DNA of 64,000 nt from Sphingomonas sp. CCH21-G11. Its GTDB lineage: Bacteria; Pseudomonadota; Alphaproteobacteria; Sphingomonadales; Sphingomonadaceae. The notes under the pieces were generated by a model. It made no database searches. It was not told where the DNA came from and saw nothing but the letters and a program-made list of their open reading frames with translations. Numbering within the stretch: position 1 is the first letter of the stretch; every line of letters begins with the position of its first letter. Of the stretch, positions 1 to 7,745 are shown piece after piece. The translations under genes were made by a program, and so were the position numbers. The stretch is taken from NCBI RefSeq assembly GCF_001555965.1, contig NZ_LSHX01000036.1, forward strand, positions 119,996 through 183,995, in the 5' to 3' direction.

Positions 1-399
1 CATCAATCCCTGGAACACAGCGCTCTGATTTCGGACAATCGCCAAGCGCGGCGCGCTGCGTGTTCCAGCTTCTTCTGGCGCCGACCAAGCTTCATCGCAG
101 GGTTCGTCAATGATGCCCCTGAGAGGCAGACAAGCCTCAGTGCGCGGTAAGCGCTGATCCGGGCCGGGCTCCGTCAACACGGGGGAGCATCGTTCCGACC
201 AACCCGGCAGCTTCACCCGCTCTTTGAGGCGCAATCCTTGGTCGCTCCCGCGGCCTTATACGATCAACCCGTAAAGGGTCCGTACGCTCGCGCTACGGCC
301 TTTTGCCGTGCCGCCAAAAGATGATCGCGGCCACGAGATCGAAACTTCGGGCGCCAGTCGAGCGGGATGAACCCGCCGGCTTAGCCAAGGAGCCTCGAT
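1..399. other. No gene recognised
   Basis: I see no convincing coding region in these 399 bases. The only long frame here, on the minus strand, is antisense to the small gene starting at 400. A short inverted repeat (CTTTTG at 300-305 and CAAAAG at 315-320) could form a weak hairpin, but nothing identifies it as an origin or a promoter. Confidence 0.5.
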
Positions 400-564
400 A
401 TGTTTACCGACATCTGGACCGCCCGCCGCAGCGCACTCAGCCTCTCGAAGAACCTCATGGTCGCAACGATGGTCATCGCCATCGGAACCCAGTTTGGCGT
501 CATCACCGCGGACGATTGCGACGGCGACGTTTCGATCGTCAACGAATATGATCCCTTCGCCTGA
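400..564 (+). CDS. Small hypothetical protein (54 aa)
   Basis: A 54-residue frame starts at ATG 400, preceded by AAGGAG at 388-393, and ends just before a strong hairpin at 571-591. The protein has a basic N-terminus (FTDIWTARRSA), one hydrophobic stretch (about residues 19-35, LMVATMVIAIGTQFGVI) and an acidic tail ending YDPFA. It may be a small membrane peptide. I do not recognise a family. The good ribosome-binding site and the terminator directly downstream are the main reasons to believe it is real. Confidence 0.55.
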   Translation: MFTDIWTARRSALSLSKNLMVATMVIAIGTQFGVITADDCDGDVSIVNEYDPFA

Positions 565-570
565 CCTCAA

Positions 571-591
571 GGCGGGGGCTTCGCCCCCGCC
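571..591 (+). terminator. Hairpin terminator after the 54-aa gene
   Basis: GGCGGGGGC (571-579) pairs with GCCCCCGCC (583-591) across a TTC loop, starting seven bases after the stop codon at 564. The stem is strong, but only CTT follows, so it is a GC-rich hairpin with a weak U-tract. Confidence 0.6.
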
Positions 592-784
592 CCTTCTCGT
601 GTGAGATTGCCCTTGGATGATGTAACCGACCAAGCCAGCGCACATTTTATCAACTCGACCCCTTCGGGAACGCACTGTCGAACATGTTTTCGTTGGGGAA
701 GCGCTGCCGCGGCTCTGGCAGTTGGGCGTGCCCTGCGTCGAGGTGCTGCGATCCGAGTGCGATGCCGGCGGCTAGCCCCAAGTG

Positions 785-1132
785 ATGGGCTATCGAAACG
801 TCACGCGGCATATCCAGTTTAAGACCAAGACGGTGGACGGCCAGACCGATGCCGTAAGGATCAACGTCAGGCTAATGGACAAGCCGAGCGGGTGTGTCCT
901 GTGGATCGTCGTGACGCCAGACCTCGTATTCGACCATTATCTCTGGTTCGGGGGTGAGCCGGGTGAACCGCTGCCCGATATCAGCGCGAACATGATCGCC
1001 AAACACAGCAAGGGGACGTCGCTGGGCAAGAAAAACGAACGGCCGATGCACCGGGTGATCGCAAGGGGGAAATTCGAGAGGATCCAGGCGCTCGACCTGA
1101 TCCTGGGCAAGCTGTTCGGACAATTGCCTTAA
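785..1132 (+). CDS. Hypothetical protein (115 aa)
   Basis: A frame of 115 residues with a balanced, soluble composition: a beta-rich N-terminal part (RHIQFKTKTVDGQTDAVRINV), aromatic residues around FDHYLWFGG, and a basic C-terminal helix. ATG 785 follows an in-frame GTG at 782, and either could start the gene. There is no strong ribosome-binding site. I do not recognise a domain. It lies between the 54-aa gene and a minus-strand gene ending at 1129, so the two overlap by four bases at their 3' ends. The function is unknown. Confidence 0.5.
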   Translation: MGYRNVTRHIQFKTKTVDGQTDAVRINVRLMDKPSGCVLWIVVTPDLVFDHYLWFGGEPGEPLPDISANMIAKHSKGTSLGKKNERPMHRVIARGKFERIQALDLILGKLFGQLP

Positions 1133-1557
1133 GGGCGTTCGGGCACCGGCTGCGCCGGACCGGGCTCTAGGCTGGCGCCCCGAGCCCCGTGCCGGGTCTC
1201 GGCCCTGCGGGTAACGATCCCTTGCTGAAAAGGTACGAGCGCCTCCGCGGTGACCGGCGCCGGACCTTCGGCGAGCGTCTCCTTCAACGCTTCGTCACCC
1301 AGCAGCACGCGCCACGGCGCGCCGTACGTGCGGGATGCGAGATAGAAGACCGCGCCGTCACAAGCGACCATTCGGCACCTTTCCTGGGCATCGATCAGCG
1401 ACCATCCAGCCCCCTGCCGCGCGACGAGGTCCACCGGATCGACCCGCATCAGGGCTCCGCACCGCCGGCATTGGCTGCGGACAAGGACGTTGCGTCGCTG
1501 CATGGCGCCGACGGTTCTCACCCAGATCGGCCAGAGGGTGTGGAGCGCTGCGGTCAT
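1129..1557 (-). CDS. Hypothetical protein with a CxxC knuckle (142 aa)
   Basis: The protein carries C-x-x-C (SQCRRCGALM) near residue 30, where MRVDPVDLVARQG follows, and another Cys in a WSLIDAQERCRMVACDG segment. This suggests a small zinc-ribbon-like fold. ATG 1557 is used here; an internal ATG at 1503 (MQRRNVLV) would leave the conserved-looking part intact and is an equal alternative. The C-terminal 35 residues are Pro/Ala/Arg rich and probably disordered. I recall similar CxxC proteins in sphingomonad plasmids, but cannot name a family or function. Confidence 0.55.
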   Translation of the reverse strand: MTAALHTLWPIWVRTVGAMQRRNVLVRSQCRRCGALMRVDPVDLVARQGAGWSLIDAQERCRMVACDGAVFYLASRTYGAPWRVLLGDEALKETLAEGPAPVTAEALVPFQQGIVTRRAETRHGARGASLEPGPAQPVPERP

Positions 1558-1822
1558 CACAAGCGGAGGATAGTCTTTCTGCGCAGCACCGGTCCAGCAA
1601 TCCCGAACGGCCCCGCGACAGCCTGACGTTCAGGGTCGCCGAATGGATGGGGTCATCACCATGCCCGGTTCTTGCCGAGGCGTAGGCTCGCGCAAACCCG
1701 TGACCGGGTTTCTCCTCTGCGTTCCGACCCTGCGGGTGCGCGCGCCCACTGTGCCCCGGCGCGCCGGTCCTTGTTGAAAGACCCCGATCGGCGGGGTTTG
1801 GAACAGCACAGGATATTCGCTT

Positions 1823-2215
1823 ATGTCCGACAACCAAGCTGCCCCTGCCCCAGCTGCAGATCGCACTTCCACCATCGCGCATTTGAACGACGCGCTTCGG
1901 CAGCATCTCACCCAGCCCGGCCACAATCGGGTCGTTATGACCATCGGTGTCCAGGAGCTGATTGGCGACGTCAGCCTCTTTCGCAACTTTCGTGCCCAGG
2001 CCGAATTGCTGCGGAGCATCCGCGACTATGACGCATTCGGCCCCGACGTCGATCCGCACGGCGAGCACGACTTTGGCCGCTTCGAGTTTCGCGGTGCCGC
2101 GCTCTATTGGAAGATCGACTATTATGATCGCGCGCTGGACTTTGGCTCTCCCGATCCCGCGGACCCGGATGTCACCGCCCGGGTGCTAACGATCCTCCTC
2201 ACCAGCGAATACTGA
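1823..2215 (+). CDS. DUF3768 family protein
   Basis: A 130-residue protein. The run of motifs (LNDALRQHL, VVMTIGVQEL, FDAFGPDVDPHGEHDFG-like, ALYWKIDYYD, RVLTILLTSEY) fits the DUF3768 family, which is common on alphaproteobacterial plasmids and islands and has no known function. The length is full for the family. ATG 1823 has an AGGA ten bases upstream. A strong hairpin terminator follows the stop. Family recognition is from memory of the motif pattern; the role is unknown. Confidence 0.8.
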   Translation: MSDNQAAPAPAADRTSTIAHLNDALRQHLTQPGHNRVVMTIGVQELIGDVSLFRNFRAQAELLRSIRDYDAFGPDVDPHGEHDFGRFEFRGAALYWKIDYYDRALDFGSPDPADPDVTARVLTILLTSEY

Positions 2216-2222
2216 AATGTAC

Positions 2223-2246
2223 TGGCCCCGACCCTGGTCGGGGCCA
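2223..2246 (+). terminator. Terminator after the DUF3768 gene
   Basis: An 11-bp stem (TGGCCCCGACC at 2223-2233, GGTCGGGGCCA at 2236-2246) begins eight bases after the stop codon at 2215. No long U-tract follows. Confidence 0.65.
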
Positions 2247-2334
2247 CCTGCTTGTGTGGGGGTCAGATAGGACCCAGCAGCCTGTCTGCGCGGCGCCGGT
2301 CGAACCCTGACGCTCGCCCACTGTCCGAACGCAA

Positions 2335-2354
2335 AAGTCTGCTCAAGCAGACTT
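2335..2354. repeat. 20-bp palindrome, copy 1 (flanks parAB)
   Basis: AAGTCTGCTCAAGCAGACTT has 9-bp arms around a CA centre. Its exact reverse complement occurs at 4717-4736, on the other side of parAB. It lies about 110 bp upstream of the RHH gene at 2463. It is a candidate partition site (parS) or operator. Confidence 0.75.
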
Positions 2355-2399
2355 GAGCCCGCGCGTGTCGTCGCAGATCCCCATCCACTCATCGCCTCT

Positions 2400-2415
2400 G
2401 TATTGAATTCAATAC
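2400..2415. promoter_or_regulatory. Perfect 16-bp palindrome upstream of the par operon
   Basis: GTATTGAATTCAATAC reads the same on both strands and lies 48 bp before the GTG start at 2463. Its AT-rich, perfectly symmetric form and position fit an operator for the RHH or ParA/ParB proteins. The identity of the binding protein is inferred. Confidence 0.5.
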
Positions 2416-2462
2416 GATGCGGCGATAGTTTTCGAGCCGTCATGTGAGAGGAGAGGTCGCCC

Positions 2463-2705
2463 GTGGCGGGGGAAGGGCAGGGGAGTGACGTTAGGCGTTC
2501 GGCCTTTTTGCAGCTTCGGGTAACCCCGACGATGCACACGGCCATCACGCGTCTCGCACTCGATCAAGATAATCTGACCGTGCGCGCACTGGTGATGAAC
2601 GCGCTCAAGCAAACCTATGGTCTCGATGTTCCCGACGAGGAGCTTCGTGACCGACGCGGCCGCCAGCCACGACCCGCGAACCAGAAGGAGACAGATCATG
2701 GCTGA
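2463..2705 (+). CDS. Ribbon-helix-helix DNA-binding protein, first gene of the par operon
   Basis: An 80-residue protein. A basic N-terminus is followed by a beta-strand (FLQLRVTP) and two helices (MHTAITRLALDQ; TVRALVMNALKQTYGL), the layout of a ribbon-helix-helix DNA binder such as plasmid partition or antitoxin regulators. GTG 2463 has a GGAGAGG-type site upstream. The 3' end overlaps the next gene (2698) by eight bases. It precedes parA and is preceded by two palindromes (2335-2354, 2400-2415), so it may autoregulate the par operon or help form the partition complex. An orphan antitoxin is the alternative; no toxin is next to it. Confidence 0.65.
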   Translation: MAGEGQGSDVRRSAFLQLRVTPTMHTAITRLALDQDNLTVRALVMNALKQTYGLDVPDEELRDRRGRQPRPANQKETDHG

Positions 2706-2871
2706 GTATTTTTCGCGCCATCCCGATCATGCGCTCGTGTTTGCGTTCGCGTGCTTCGCGCTCACCGTCTATCTCTTCCGCTATGTCGGACCCAGAGTCG
2801 GCGCGCGCGGCGACTGGTCGGCGCGGGACCATTATGAACGCAACCTCCGCAATGGCGCCGACGACTATTGA
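2698..2871 (+). CDS. Small single-pass membrane protein (57 aa)
   Basis: The 57-residue product has one hydrophobic helix (about residues 12-30, ALVFAFACFALTVYLFRYV) followed by a charged tail rich in Arg/Asp (GDWSARDHYERNLRNG). AGAAGGAGA lies just upstream of ATG 2698. It is sandwiched between the RHH gene and parA, overlapping the former, so it is probably co-transcribed with the partition genes. I do not recognise a family, and its role in plasmid maintenance is a guess from position only. Confidence 0.55.
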   Translation: MAEYFSRHPDHALVFAFACFALTVYLFRYVGPRVGARGDWSARDHYERNLRNGADDY

Positions 2872-2899
2872 GCGCGGTTGCACGATACGAAAGACAGAC

Positions 2900-3664
2900 G
2901 TGAAGACCATCGTGATCAGCCTCCTCAAAGGGGGCGTCGGCAAGACCTTCTTCGCGACCCATCTCGCTTGGTATCTCGCCGAGCAGGCGGGCCGGCGCGT
3001 CGCGTTCCTCGATCTGGATCCGCAGGGCTCCTCGACGCGGCGGCTCGCCAAGGAACGGACCGGCCTGTTCTCGGCCGACCTGTTCGATCCCGACGAAAAG
3101 CTCGTTCTCGAGGACGCGCCCGGCATCACGGTGTTCGGCGCTGATCCGCGCCTCCAGATGGTCAAGGCGGCGCAGGACGTGCACGATTTCATCGTGCGCT
3201 TTCGGGGCTTGTCCGCGCATTTCGATTATTGCGTCATCGACACTGGCCCCAAGTGGGACGAGCTCACCTTGAGCGCGATGGCGGTCGCCGATGAGGTGAT
3301 CGCGCCGGTCCAGGTGGCCGAGGATTCGCTCGAATGCGCCAAGATGCTGCTGACCGCGCTCAAAAAGGCCGAGGCCGCGCGTGGCGGGCGCAAGGTCAAT
3401 TTTCTTGGGCTTCTGCCGTCGATGGTCAACGCGTTCGACAAGCGTGACATGGACAATGCGGTGAAGCTCACCCAGGCGGTCGGGCCGGCGATGATGTTTC
3501 CGGCGTTCGTCAAGGCGCGCCCGACCTACAAGCATTCGGCCGAGAACCATCATGCGGTCTGGCATGAAAAGGGAAGCGGCGCGAAGGCCGCCGCAGACGA
3601 GATCCGCTCGATCCTCGCCGAAGTGGAACGGCGGGTCGAAGCGCGTGCCAAGGAGACCGCTTGA
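2900..3664 (+). CDS. parA: ParA family partition ATPase
   Basis: A 254-residue ATPase of the MinD/ParA group. The deviant Walker A (KGGVGKTFFATHLA) starts at about residue 10, Walker A' (FLDLDPQGSS) at about 38, and Walker B-like VIDTGPKWDELT at about 112. ParA drives plasmid segregation by ATP-dependent binding to nucleoid DNA and to ParB-parS. GTG 2900 gives the family-typical N-terminus KTIVISLLKGGVGK; an upstream extension in frame is not ParA-like. The stop overlaps the parB start (ATGA at 3661-3664 region). The short length, with no N-terminal HTH, fits type Ib-like or chromosomal-size ParA. Confidence 0.9.
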   Translation: MKTIVISLLKGGVGKTFFATHLAWYLAEQAGRRVAFLDLDPQGSSTRRLAKERTGLFSADLFDPDEKLVLEDAPGITVFGADPRLQMVKAAQDVHDFIVRFRGLSAHFDYCVIDTGPKWDELTLSAMAVADEVIAPVQVAEDSLECAKMLLTALKKAEAARGGRKVNFLGLLPSMVNAFDKRDMDNAVKLTQAVGPAMMFPAFVKARPTYKHSAENHHAVWHEKGSGAKAAADEIRSILAEVERRVEARAKETA

Positions 3665-4557
3665 TGGGTAAGTTTGACCAGCGGGCCGAGGAGTTCGGGA
3701 TGCTGATGGGTGCGCACGACAGTGCGCGCCGCGTCGAGGACTTGCCGCTCGACTGGCTGATGCCCGATCCCGGCAATCCACGCACGCATTTCGATGAGGC
3801 TGAGCTGGCCGAATTGGCGGCGTCGATCGAAGCGCGCGGCGTTCTGCAGCCGATCATCGTTGGCCCCAAGAATGGCGACGGCAAGCATGTTATCCGCATG
3901 GGCGAGCGGCGCTATCGAGCCTCGCTTGCGGCGGGTAAGAAAACCATCCCAGCGATCATCGAGGCGGGGGAGGGGGGTGACACGCTCGCCGACCAGATCG
4001 TCGAGAACGATCAGCGTGCCGGCCTGTCCGCCAAAGAGCTGGCGCGTGGCGTCGAGCGAATGCTGGGCGAGGGAAAAAGTCAGGCCGAGATCGCCACGGC
4101 GCTCGGCCGGTCAAAGCAGTTTGTCTCGCTCTACGCGGCTTATGGCGAGATGGAGCCCTATCTGAGGGACGCGATCGACAAGGCCCCGATCCGCGTTCTT
4201 TACGACCTCCATCGTGCAGCTCGCACGCATCCGCTTGAGGTTCGTGCGTTCGTCGGCGAGTTCGGCGACAAAGGCGTCACCCTTGCTGAGGGATCGAAAT
4301 TCGTTGCGTCGTTAAAGGCTCCTGCCGAAAGCGCGCCGCCTGTTGCCAAGATCGAGCCGGCCTCCGCGCCTGTGAATGTGACACCAACGGTCGCCAAGGG
4401 CAGGGGAGGGCGGGCTGCTTCGTCTGTTCAGGCGAGCCCGTTCAAGGTCATGTTCGCAGGCCGCCCCGGTCGGCTTGTCCTGCCCGATCGGGTGCGCGTG
4501 GTGTTCGATGATGGCGAGGAGGGCGAGGTTGCATCGACCGACCTTTCGTTCGGGTAA
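3664..4557 (+). CDS. parB: ParB/RepB/Spo0J family partition protein
   Basis: 297 residues. The N-terminal ParB/sulfiredoxin-like domain carries LMPDPGNPRTHFDE and the conserved GERRYRAS loop (about residues 80-87). A helix-turn-helix segment follows (QAEIATALGRSKQFVSLYAAY, about 140-160). The C-terminal third contains a Pro/Ala-rich linker and a short basic-acidic end domain (FKVMFAGRPGRL...VVFDDGEEGEV) rather than a classic dimerisation leucine zipper. ATG 3664 overlaps the parA stop. ParB binds parS sites, loads the segrosome and stimulates ParA; the palindromes at 2335 and 4717 are candidate sites. Confidence 0.88.
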   Translation: MGKFDQRAEEFGMLMGAHDSARRVEDLPLDWLMPDPGNPRTHFDEAELAELAASIEARGVLQPIIVGPKNGDGKHVIRMGERRYRASLAAGKKTIPAIIEAGEGGDTLADQIVENDQRAGLSAKELARGVERMLGEGKSQAEIATALGRSKQFVSLYAAYGEMEPYLRDAIDKAPIRVLYDLHRAARTHPLEVRAFVGEFGDKGVTLAEGSKFVASLKAPAESAPPVAKIEPASAPVNVTPTVAKGRGGRAASSVQASPFKVMFAGRPGRLVLPDRVRVVFDDGEEGEVASTDLSFG

Positions 4558-4616
4558 GCGCTCGCCCACACTGACCCCTCACTCCGCGTCCATATTTAGA
4601 TCTTTTCAGATCATGT

Positions 4617-4652
4617 AATGGCGGCATCCCTTCTTCCAGGGATGCCGCCATT
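4617..4652. terminator. Strong bidirectional terminator after parB
   Basis: AATGGCGGCATCCC (4617-4630) pairs with GGGATGCCGCCATT (4639-4652) over an eight-base loop, and a T-run follows (TTTTCATTT). This is the best intrinsic terminator in the window. Confidence 0.85.
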
Positions 4653-4716
4653 TTCATTTCAACGCGAATTCCGGCTTGCTTGCGGAACGGACGAGGCGTT
4701 TTTTGAGACAGGGCCC

Positions 4717-4736
4717 AAGTCTGCTTGAGCAGACTT
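4717..4736. repeat. 20-bp palindrome, copy 2 (inverted)
   Basis: AAGTCTGCTTGAGCAGACTT is the exact reverse complement of the copy at 2335-2354. Similarity extends a few bases outside the palindrome on one side (CCC-G/A-C versus G-A-GCCC). It lies 70 bp upstream of mobC. Confidence 0.75.
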
Positions 4737-4782
4737 TAAGACGAGTGGTTTTAGGTGAGGGCCGGATAGGCTTGGCGCCGGG

Positions 4783-4795
4783 ATTGTTTAACAAT
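4783..4795. promoter_or_regulatory. 13-bp inverted repeat before mobC
   Basis: ATTGTT and AACAAT flank a single T (4783-4795), ending ten bases before the mobC start. It is AT-rich in a GC-rich setting, and may be an operator for the MobC ribbon-helix-helix domain or part of oriT. No nic-site consensus was recognised. Confidence 0.35.
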
Positions 4796-4805
4796 ATGAT
4801 TGGGC

Positions 4806-5336
4806 ATGGCTTTTTTCGGCCTTCGCCTGCCGGACGATCTCGCGGCGCGCTTCGATGCGATGGCGGCCTCCCATGGCGGTCGGTCCGCTGTGCTGCGTCA
4901 ACTCGTCGATCGGGCGCTAAGGGCGGGGGATGAGAGTGTCGTCATTGCCGAACCGCGCGAACGCACAACGGCCCGCGTCGAGGTTAGGCTTACCGCCAGC
5001 GATATCGAGCGGCTGGATGCTGCGGCGAGCGAACGCGGTCTCAAGCGCACCGAATGGATCGTCGCGCTTCTACGGCGTCGGCTCTATGGCAGGTCGCCGC
5101 CGCCGCGCGCCGACCGCGCGCTGATCGCGCAATCCTGGCGCGAGCTCAACCGGATCGGCATCAACCTCAACCAGGCGGTGCATGCGCTCAACGCCGCGAC
5201 GATGGTGGATTCCCGTCTCGACCTGGCACGCGAGGCCAAGCGTGTCGCATCATTCCAACAGGAGATCGACGCTCAGTTGCGTGCGCTGGGTCGCGCCCTC
5301 GCCGGCGATGTCGCCTATTGGGATACACCGTTGTGA
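4806..5336 (+). CDS. mobC: MobC-like relaxosome accessory protein
   Basis: A 176-residue protein with two parts. The N-terminal half looks like two ribbon-helix-helix units (FFGLRLPDDLAARFDAMA; VEVRLTASDIERLDAAA). The C-terminal half carries the MobC signature (SWRELNRIGINLNQAVHAL, about residues 110-128). MobC proteins bind oriT and help the relaxase nick. The start chosen is ATG 4806 (MAFFGLRLP); an in-frame TTG at 4800 is possible. The stop overlaps the relaxase GTG by four bases (GTGA), so the two are translationally coupled. Confidence 0.8.
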   Translation: MAFFGLRLPDDLAARFDAMAASHGGRSAVLRQLVDRALRAGDESVVIAEPRERTTARVEVRLTASDIERLDAAASERGLKRTEWIVALLRRRLYGRSPPPRADRALIAQSWRELNRIGINLNQAVHALNAATMVDSRLDLAREAKRVASFQQEIDAQLRALGRALAGDVAYWDTPL

Positions 5337-6454
5337 GTGACGACGACATCCTGCCGCTGCCCAGTCTGATGGAAGCCTGGCGACCGCCGACTGGCGGTAA
5401 GCGCACGCTGAAGGGGGCAACGCTGCGGGTTCGATCAGGCGGGCGGGGTAGGGGAGGGGGCGAGACCGCGCCGGCTTTGTCGCAGGCCGAAGCGCGCGCG
5501 AAGCTGGAGCGGATCGTACGCAAGGCGCCAGAGGTCATGGTCAAGATCTCAGGCAAGCAGCGCGGGGCGGCGCATCTGGGCGAGCATTTTGGTTATATCT
5601 CGCGGCACGGAAAGCTCGAGGTGCGCAGCAGCGAGGGTGAGATCATCACCGATGAGAAGCGGTTGAAGACGATCGCCGCGGACTGGGACATGCTCGACCA
5701 GGCGATGAACCCGACCGGCCGGGATCGTCCGACCTCGATGTCGATGGTGCTATCGATGCCGGGCGGCACGACCGACGCGGCGACCGTCCATGACGCCGTG
5801 CAAGCGTTCGCGCGGGTCGAGTTCGAGGGTCAGTTCGCCTATATGGTGGCGCTTCACACGGACACCGACCATCCGCACGTTCACCTGACCGTCGCCACCC
5901 AAGGGGAGGACGGGTCGCGGTTCAATCCGCGCAAGGCCGATCTCCATTATTGGCGCGAGAGCTTCGCGCACGAACTGCGCCAGCGCGGGGTCGCGGCAGA
6001 GGCGACCCCGCGCCGCGCGCGCGGTCACGTCCAGAAGCGGGTGCGCTCGTCGGCCCGGCATCTCGAGGCGCGGACGGCGGGGCAGGGGAGGGGGCTGGAT
6101 ATCACTCGCCTGAACGAAGAACGCGCTGCCGAATTCGCGCGCTCGGTCGATCCGGAACGCCGGCCGGAAGACGTGGCGGCGCTCGGCCGCCAGAGGTTCA
6201 TTCGCGGCGCCTACGCGCAGGCGGCCGCTGCGCTCGCGGCGACGGGCAAGGAAGACGATCTTGAACTCGCCAACGACGTCGCCAGTTTCGTAGCCGCCAT
6301 GCCGCCCGCTGTGTCGCGACGGCTGGAGCGTGCACGCGAGATCATGATGGCGGAACGGGCATCTGGGGGCGGAGTCGAGCGCGCGCGCGAGGGTGAGGAG
6401 GGCGCTGCGACCCCCGACCGTCAGAAGTCCAAGCCGCGCGATCGCGATCGTTAG
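5333..6454 (+). CDS. Relaxase / mobilisation nuclease (MobA/VirD2-like)
   Basis: 373 residues from GTG 5333. The central part holds the relaxase three-histidine motif HTDTDHPHVHLTV (about residues 176-188), which binds the catalytic metal. The likely nicking Tyr lies in HFGYISRHGK (about residue 85). The tail is basic (KSKPRDRDR). Relaxases cut oriT and pilot the strand during conjugation. The protein is short and has no helicase or primase domain, so the plasmid is probably mobilisable with an external type IV system; no mating-pair genes are in the window. An internal ATG at 5369 is an alternative start. Confidence 0.85.
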   Translation: MSDDDILPLPSLMEAWRPPTGGKRTLKGATLRVRSGGRGRGGGETAPALSQAEARAKLERIVRKAPEVMVKISGKQRGAAHLGEHFGYISRHGKLEVRSSEGEIITDEKRLKTIAADWDMLDQAMNPTGRDRPTSMSMVLSMPGGTTDAATVHDAVQAFARVEFEGQFAYMVALHTDTDHPHVHLTVATQGEDGSRFNPRKADLHYWRESFAHELRQRGVAAEATPRRARGHVQKRVRSSARHLEARTAGQGRGLDITRLNEERAAEFARSVDPERRPEDVAALGRQRFIRGAYAQAAAALAATGKEDDLELANDVASFVAAMPPAVSRRLERAREIMMAERASGGGVERAREGEEGAATPDRQKSKPRDRDR

Positions 6455-6481
6455 CGAGGTCGGCTGCGTTCCAACGGCCGA

Positions 6482-6709
6482 TCAGTTCTTGTCGTGACGA
6501 GCGCTCGCCAGTTCGTGCAGACCCAATACCCACTGCGCGATGACGGCGGCCTGTTCGGGATCGGTCTCGTTGGTCGCAGCGCCATAGATACTAAGGGCGC
6601 CGGCAAGCTCGTCGATCGTCGCAATGTTCGCGCGCTCGAGAAACGCGCCGACAATGCCGAGCGTGCCACCGATGGCCCCGATCACAGGATCGCTTTCAGA
6701 CCGATCCAT
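6482..6709 (-). CDS. Conserved hypothetical protein (75 aa)
   Basis: Small, soluble, helical protein (MDRSESDPVIGAIGGTLG... ending HELASARHDKN). The Gly-rich segment GAIGGTLGIVGAF and the following helices are regular, with codon use typical of this replicon. The start at 6709 gives a natural N-terminus; the frame stays open to 6784 but upstream residues look non-coding. It converges with the relaxase gene. No family recognised; function unknown. Confidence 0.5.
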   Translation of the reverse strand: MDRSESDPVIGAIGGTLGIVGAFLERANIATIDELAGALSIYGAATNETDPEQAAVIAQWVLGLHELASARHDKN

Positions 6710-6784
6710 CAGTACCAGACACGATCGGCTAGATATCCGGCGGTGGGAGACCCCACCATGTTGATGCACCCGCTCATCCGTCAA

Positions 6785-7059
6785 TCCGTTCGCTCAGTAC
6801 AGCATCCGTCGATCTGCTGCAGACAGCCGGCGGCACGCCCAGGATTGTGAGGCGTGCCGGCGTTGGAACCGGGTGTTCGAAACCTGAAACGAGACAGGCG
6901 CGGCCGCCTTTGGGCCGGGTGGCCTTGGACATACGCGTCCGCCACCCGGTCTCCACAGCTGGGACCGGCTCTCGTTTCGAAGGTTTCGACGCCTCCGCCC
7001 ACGTCTCCGCAGGCAGGGCCAGTTAGGCCAGATTTGGCCAGTAACGCAATCGCGAAGGC
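6785..7059. other. No gene recognised
   Basis: The long minus-strand frame here is a read-through from the decayed cus fragment described next and has no protein-like features. I see nothing else of note. Confidence 0.4.
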
Positions 7060-7191
7060 GATATCGTCAAAGCACTGTCCGTGCTTTGGGACGCTGCCTC
7101 CCCTCCCCGAGCGAATCGCTTCCGGATTTTGGCTTCGTTGTCCGCAAGAATCAGGCGAAAGGCACAACGAGTGCGGTGGCTGGCGGCGCCA

Positions 7192-7349
7192 TATCTTGTT
7201 GATTGACTCGACCTCGCCGGCCTTTCCAGCCCAGCGAAAGCTGAAACTGACTTTGTCGCCAACCTTTAAACCGTTGAGCTGATTTCCGATTGCATCGAAA
7301 CCCATGGTCATCGCGGTCCAGTGAAGTTCGGCAACGGGACCGTGCGCGT
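7192..7349 (-). pseudogene. cusF remnant (second copy)
   Basis: The frame encodes the C-terminal half of a CusF-like copper-binding protein, including [17 protein letters not shown]. This closely matches the intact protein at 33690-34019 ([17 protein letters not shown]). The His, Trp and two Met copper ligands are still present, but the signal peptide and N-terminal half are gone and the TAG stop has become TGG, so the frame reads on. DNA similarity to the region below the intact cusF continues down to about 7060. It is a non-functional relic. Confidence 0.8.
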
Positions 7350-7745
7350 GGTCAGCACGGGGAATAGCCCCGCAAGGATCATTGCGACCGTCATCGCCTT
7401 GGGGCGAACGGCAACAATGCGCCCAGACGGACGGCCATCTCAACACCGGCGGGCGACAGATCGTTGCCGCGAACGGCAGGCGCGTGCTTGCGATAGATGA
7501 GCATCACCACCAAACTCCGCCGCGACGCCTGCCAGCGCAATGAACCCGACGGCGGTCGCCACCGATTGGTTATATTCCAGCAGCCAGTGCAACCAGAACC
7601 CGCCGGTCAGCGCGAAGGGCAAGGTCGCCATGACCAGCAACGCCTCGTCGAACCGGCCGAACCTGACATAGAGCAGTACGAAGATGATCAGCAGTGTCGC
7701 GGGCACCACCGTCAACCGTTCACCGGCGCGTTGGCGGGATTTGAA
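7350..7745 (-). pseudogene. cusA 3' remnant (second copy)
   Basis: Reading leftward, the segment [25 protein letters not shown] through AGVAAEFG matches residues of the intact CusA (34016-37165) almost exactly. Frameshifts follow, and near 7350-7357 the sequence jumps from CusA (around FPVL) directly into the middle of cusF. About 340 bp present in the intact copy is missing. The 5' three quarters of cusA are absent. Decayed duplicate of the cus junction. Confidence 0.8.

Noticed and set aside
256..675. 139-aa minus-strand frame
   Set aside because: It is antisense to the 54-aa gene with its own ribosome-binding site and terminator, and the protein has no regular features.
2762..3781. 339-aa minus-strand frame opposite parA
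   Set aside because: Shadow of parA/parB; Arg/His/Pro-rich composition typical of antisense GC-rich DNA.
6781..7446. 221-aa minus-strand frame as a real gene
   Set aside because: Only the cusF-derived middle is protein-like; the rest is read-through after loss of the cusF stop.
7440..7715. 91-aa frame as a small membrane protein
   Set aside because: Its sequence is a piece of CusA with frameshifted ends; no own start or ribosome-binding site.
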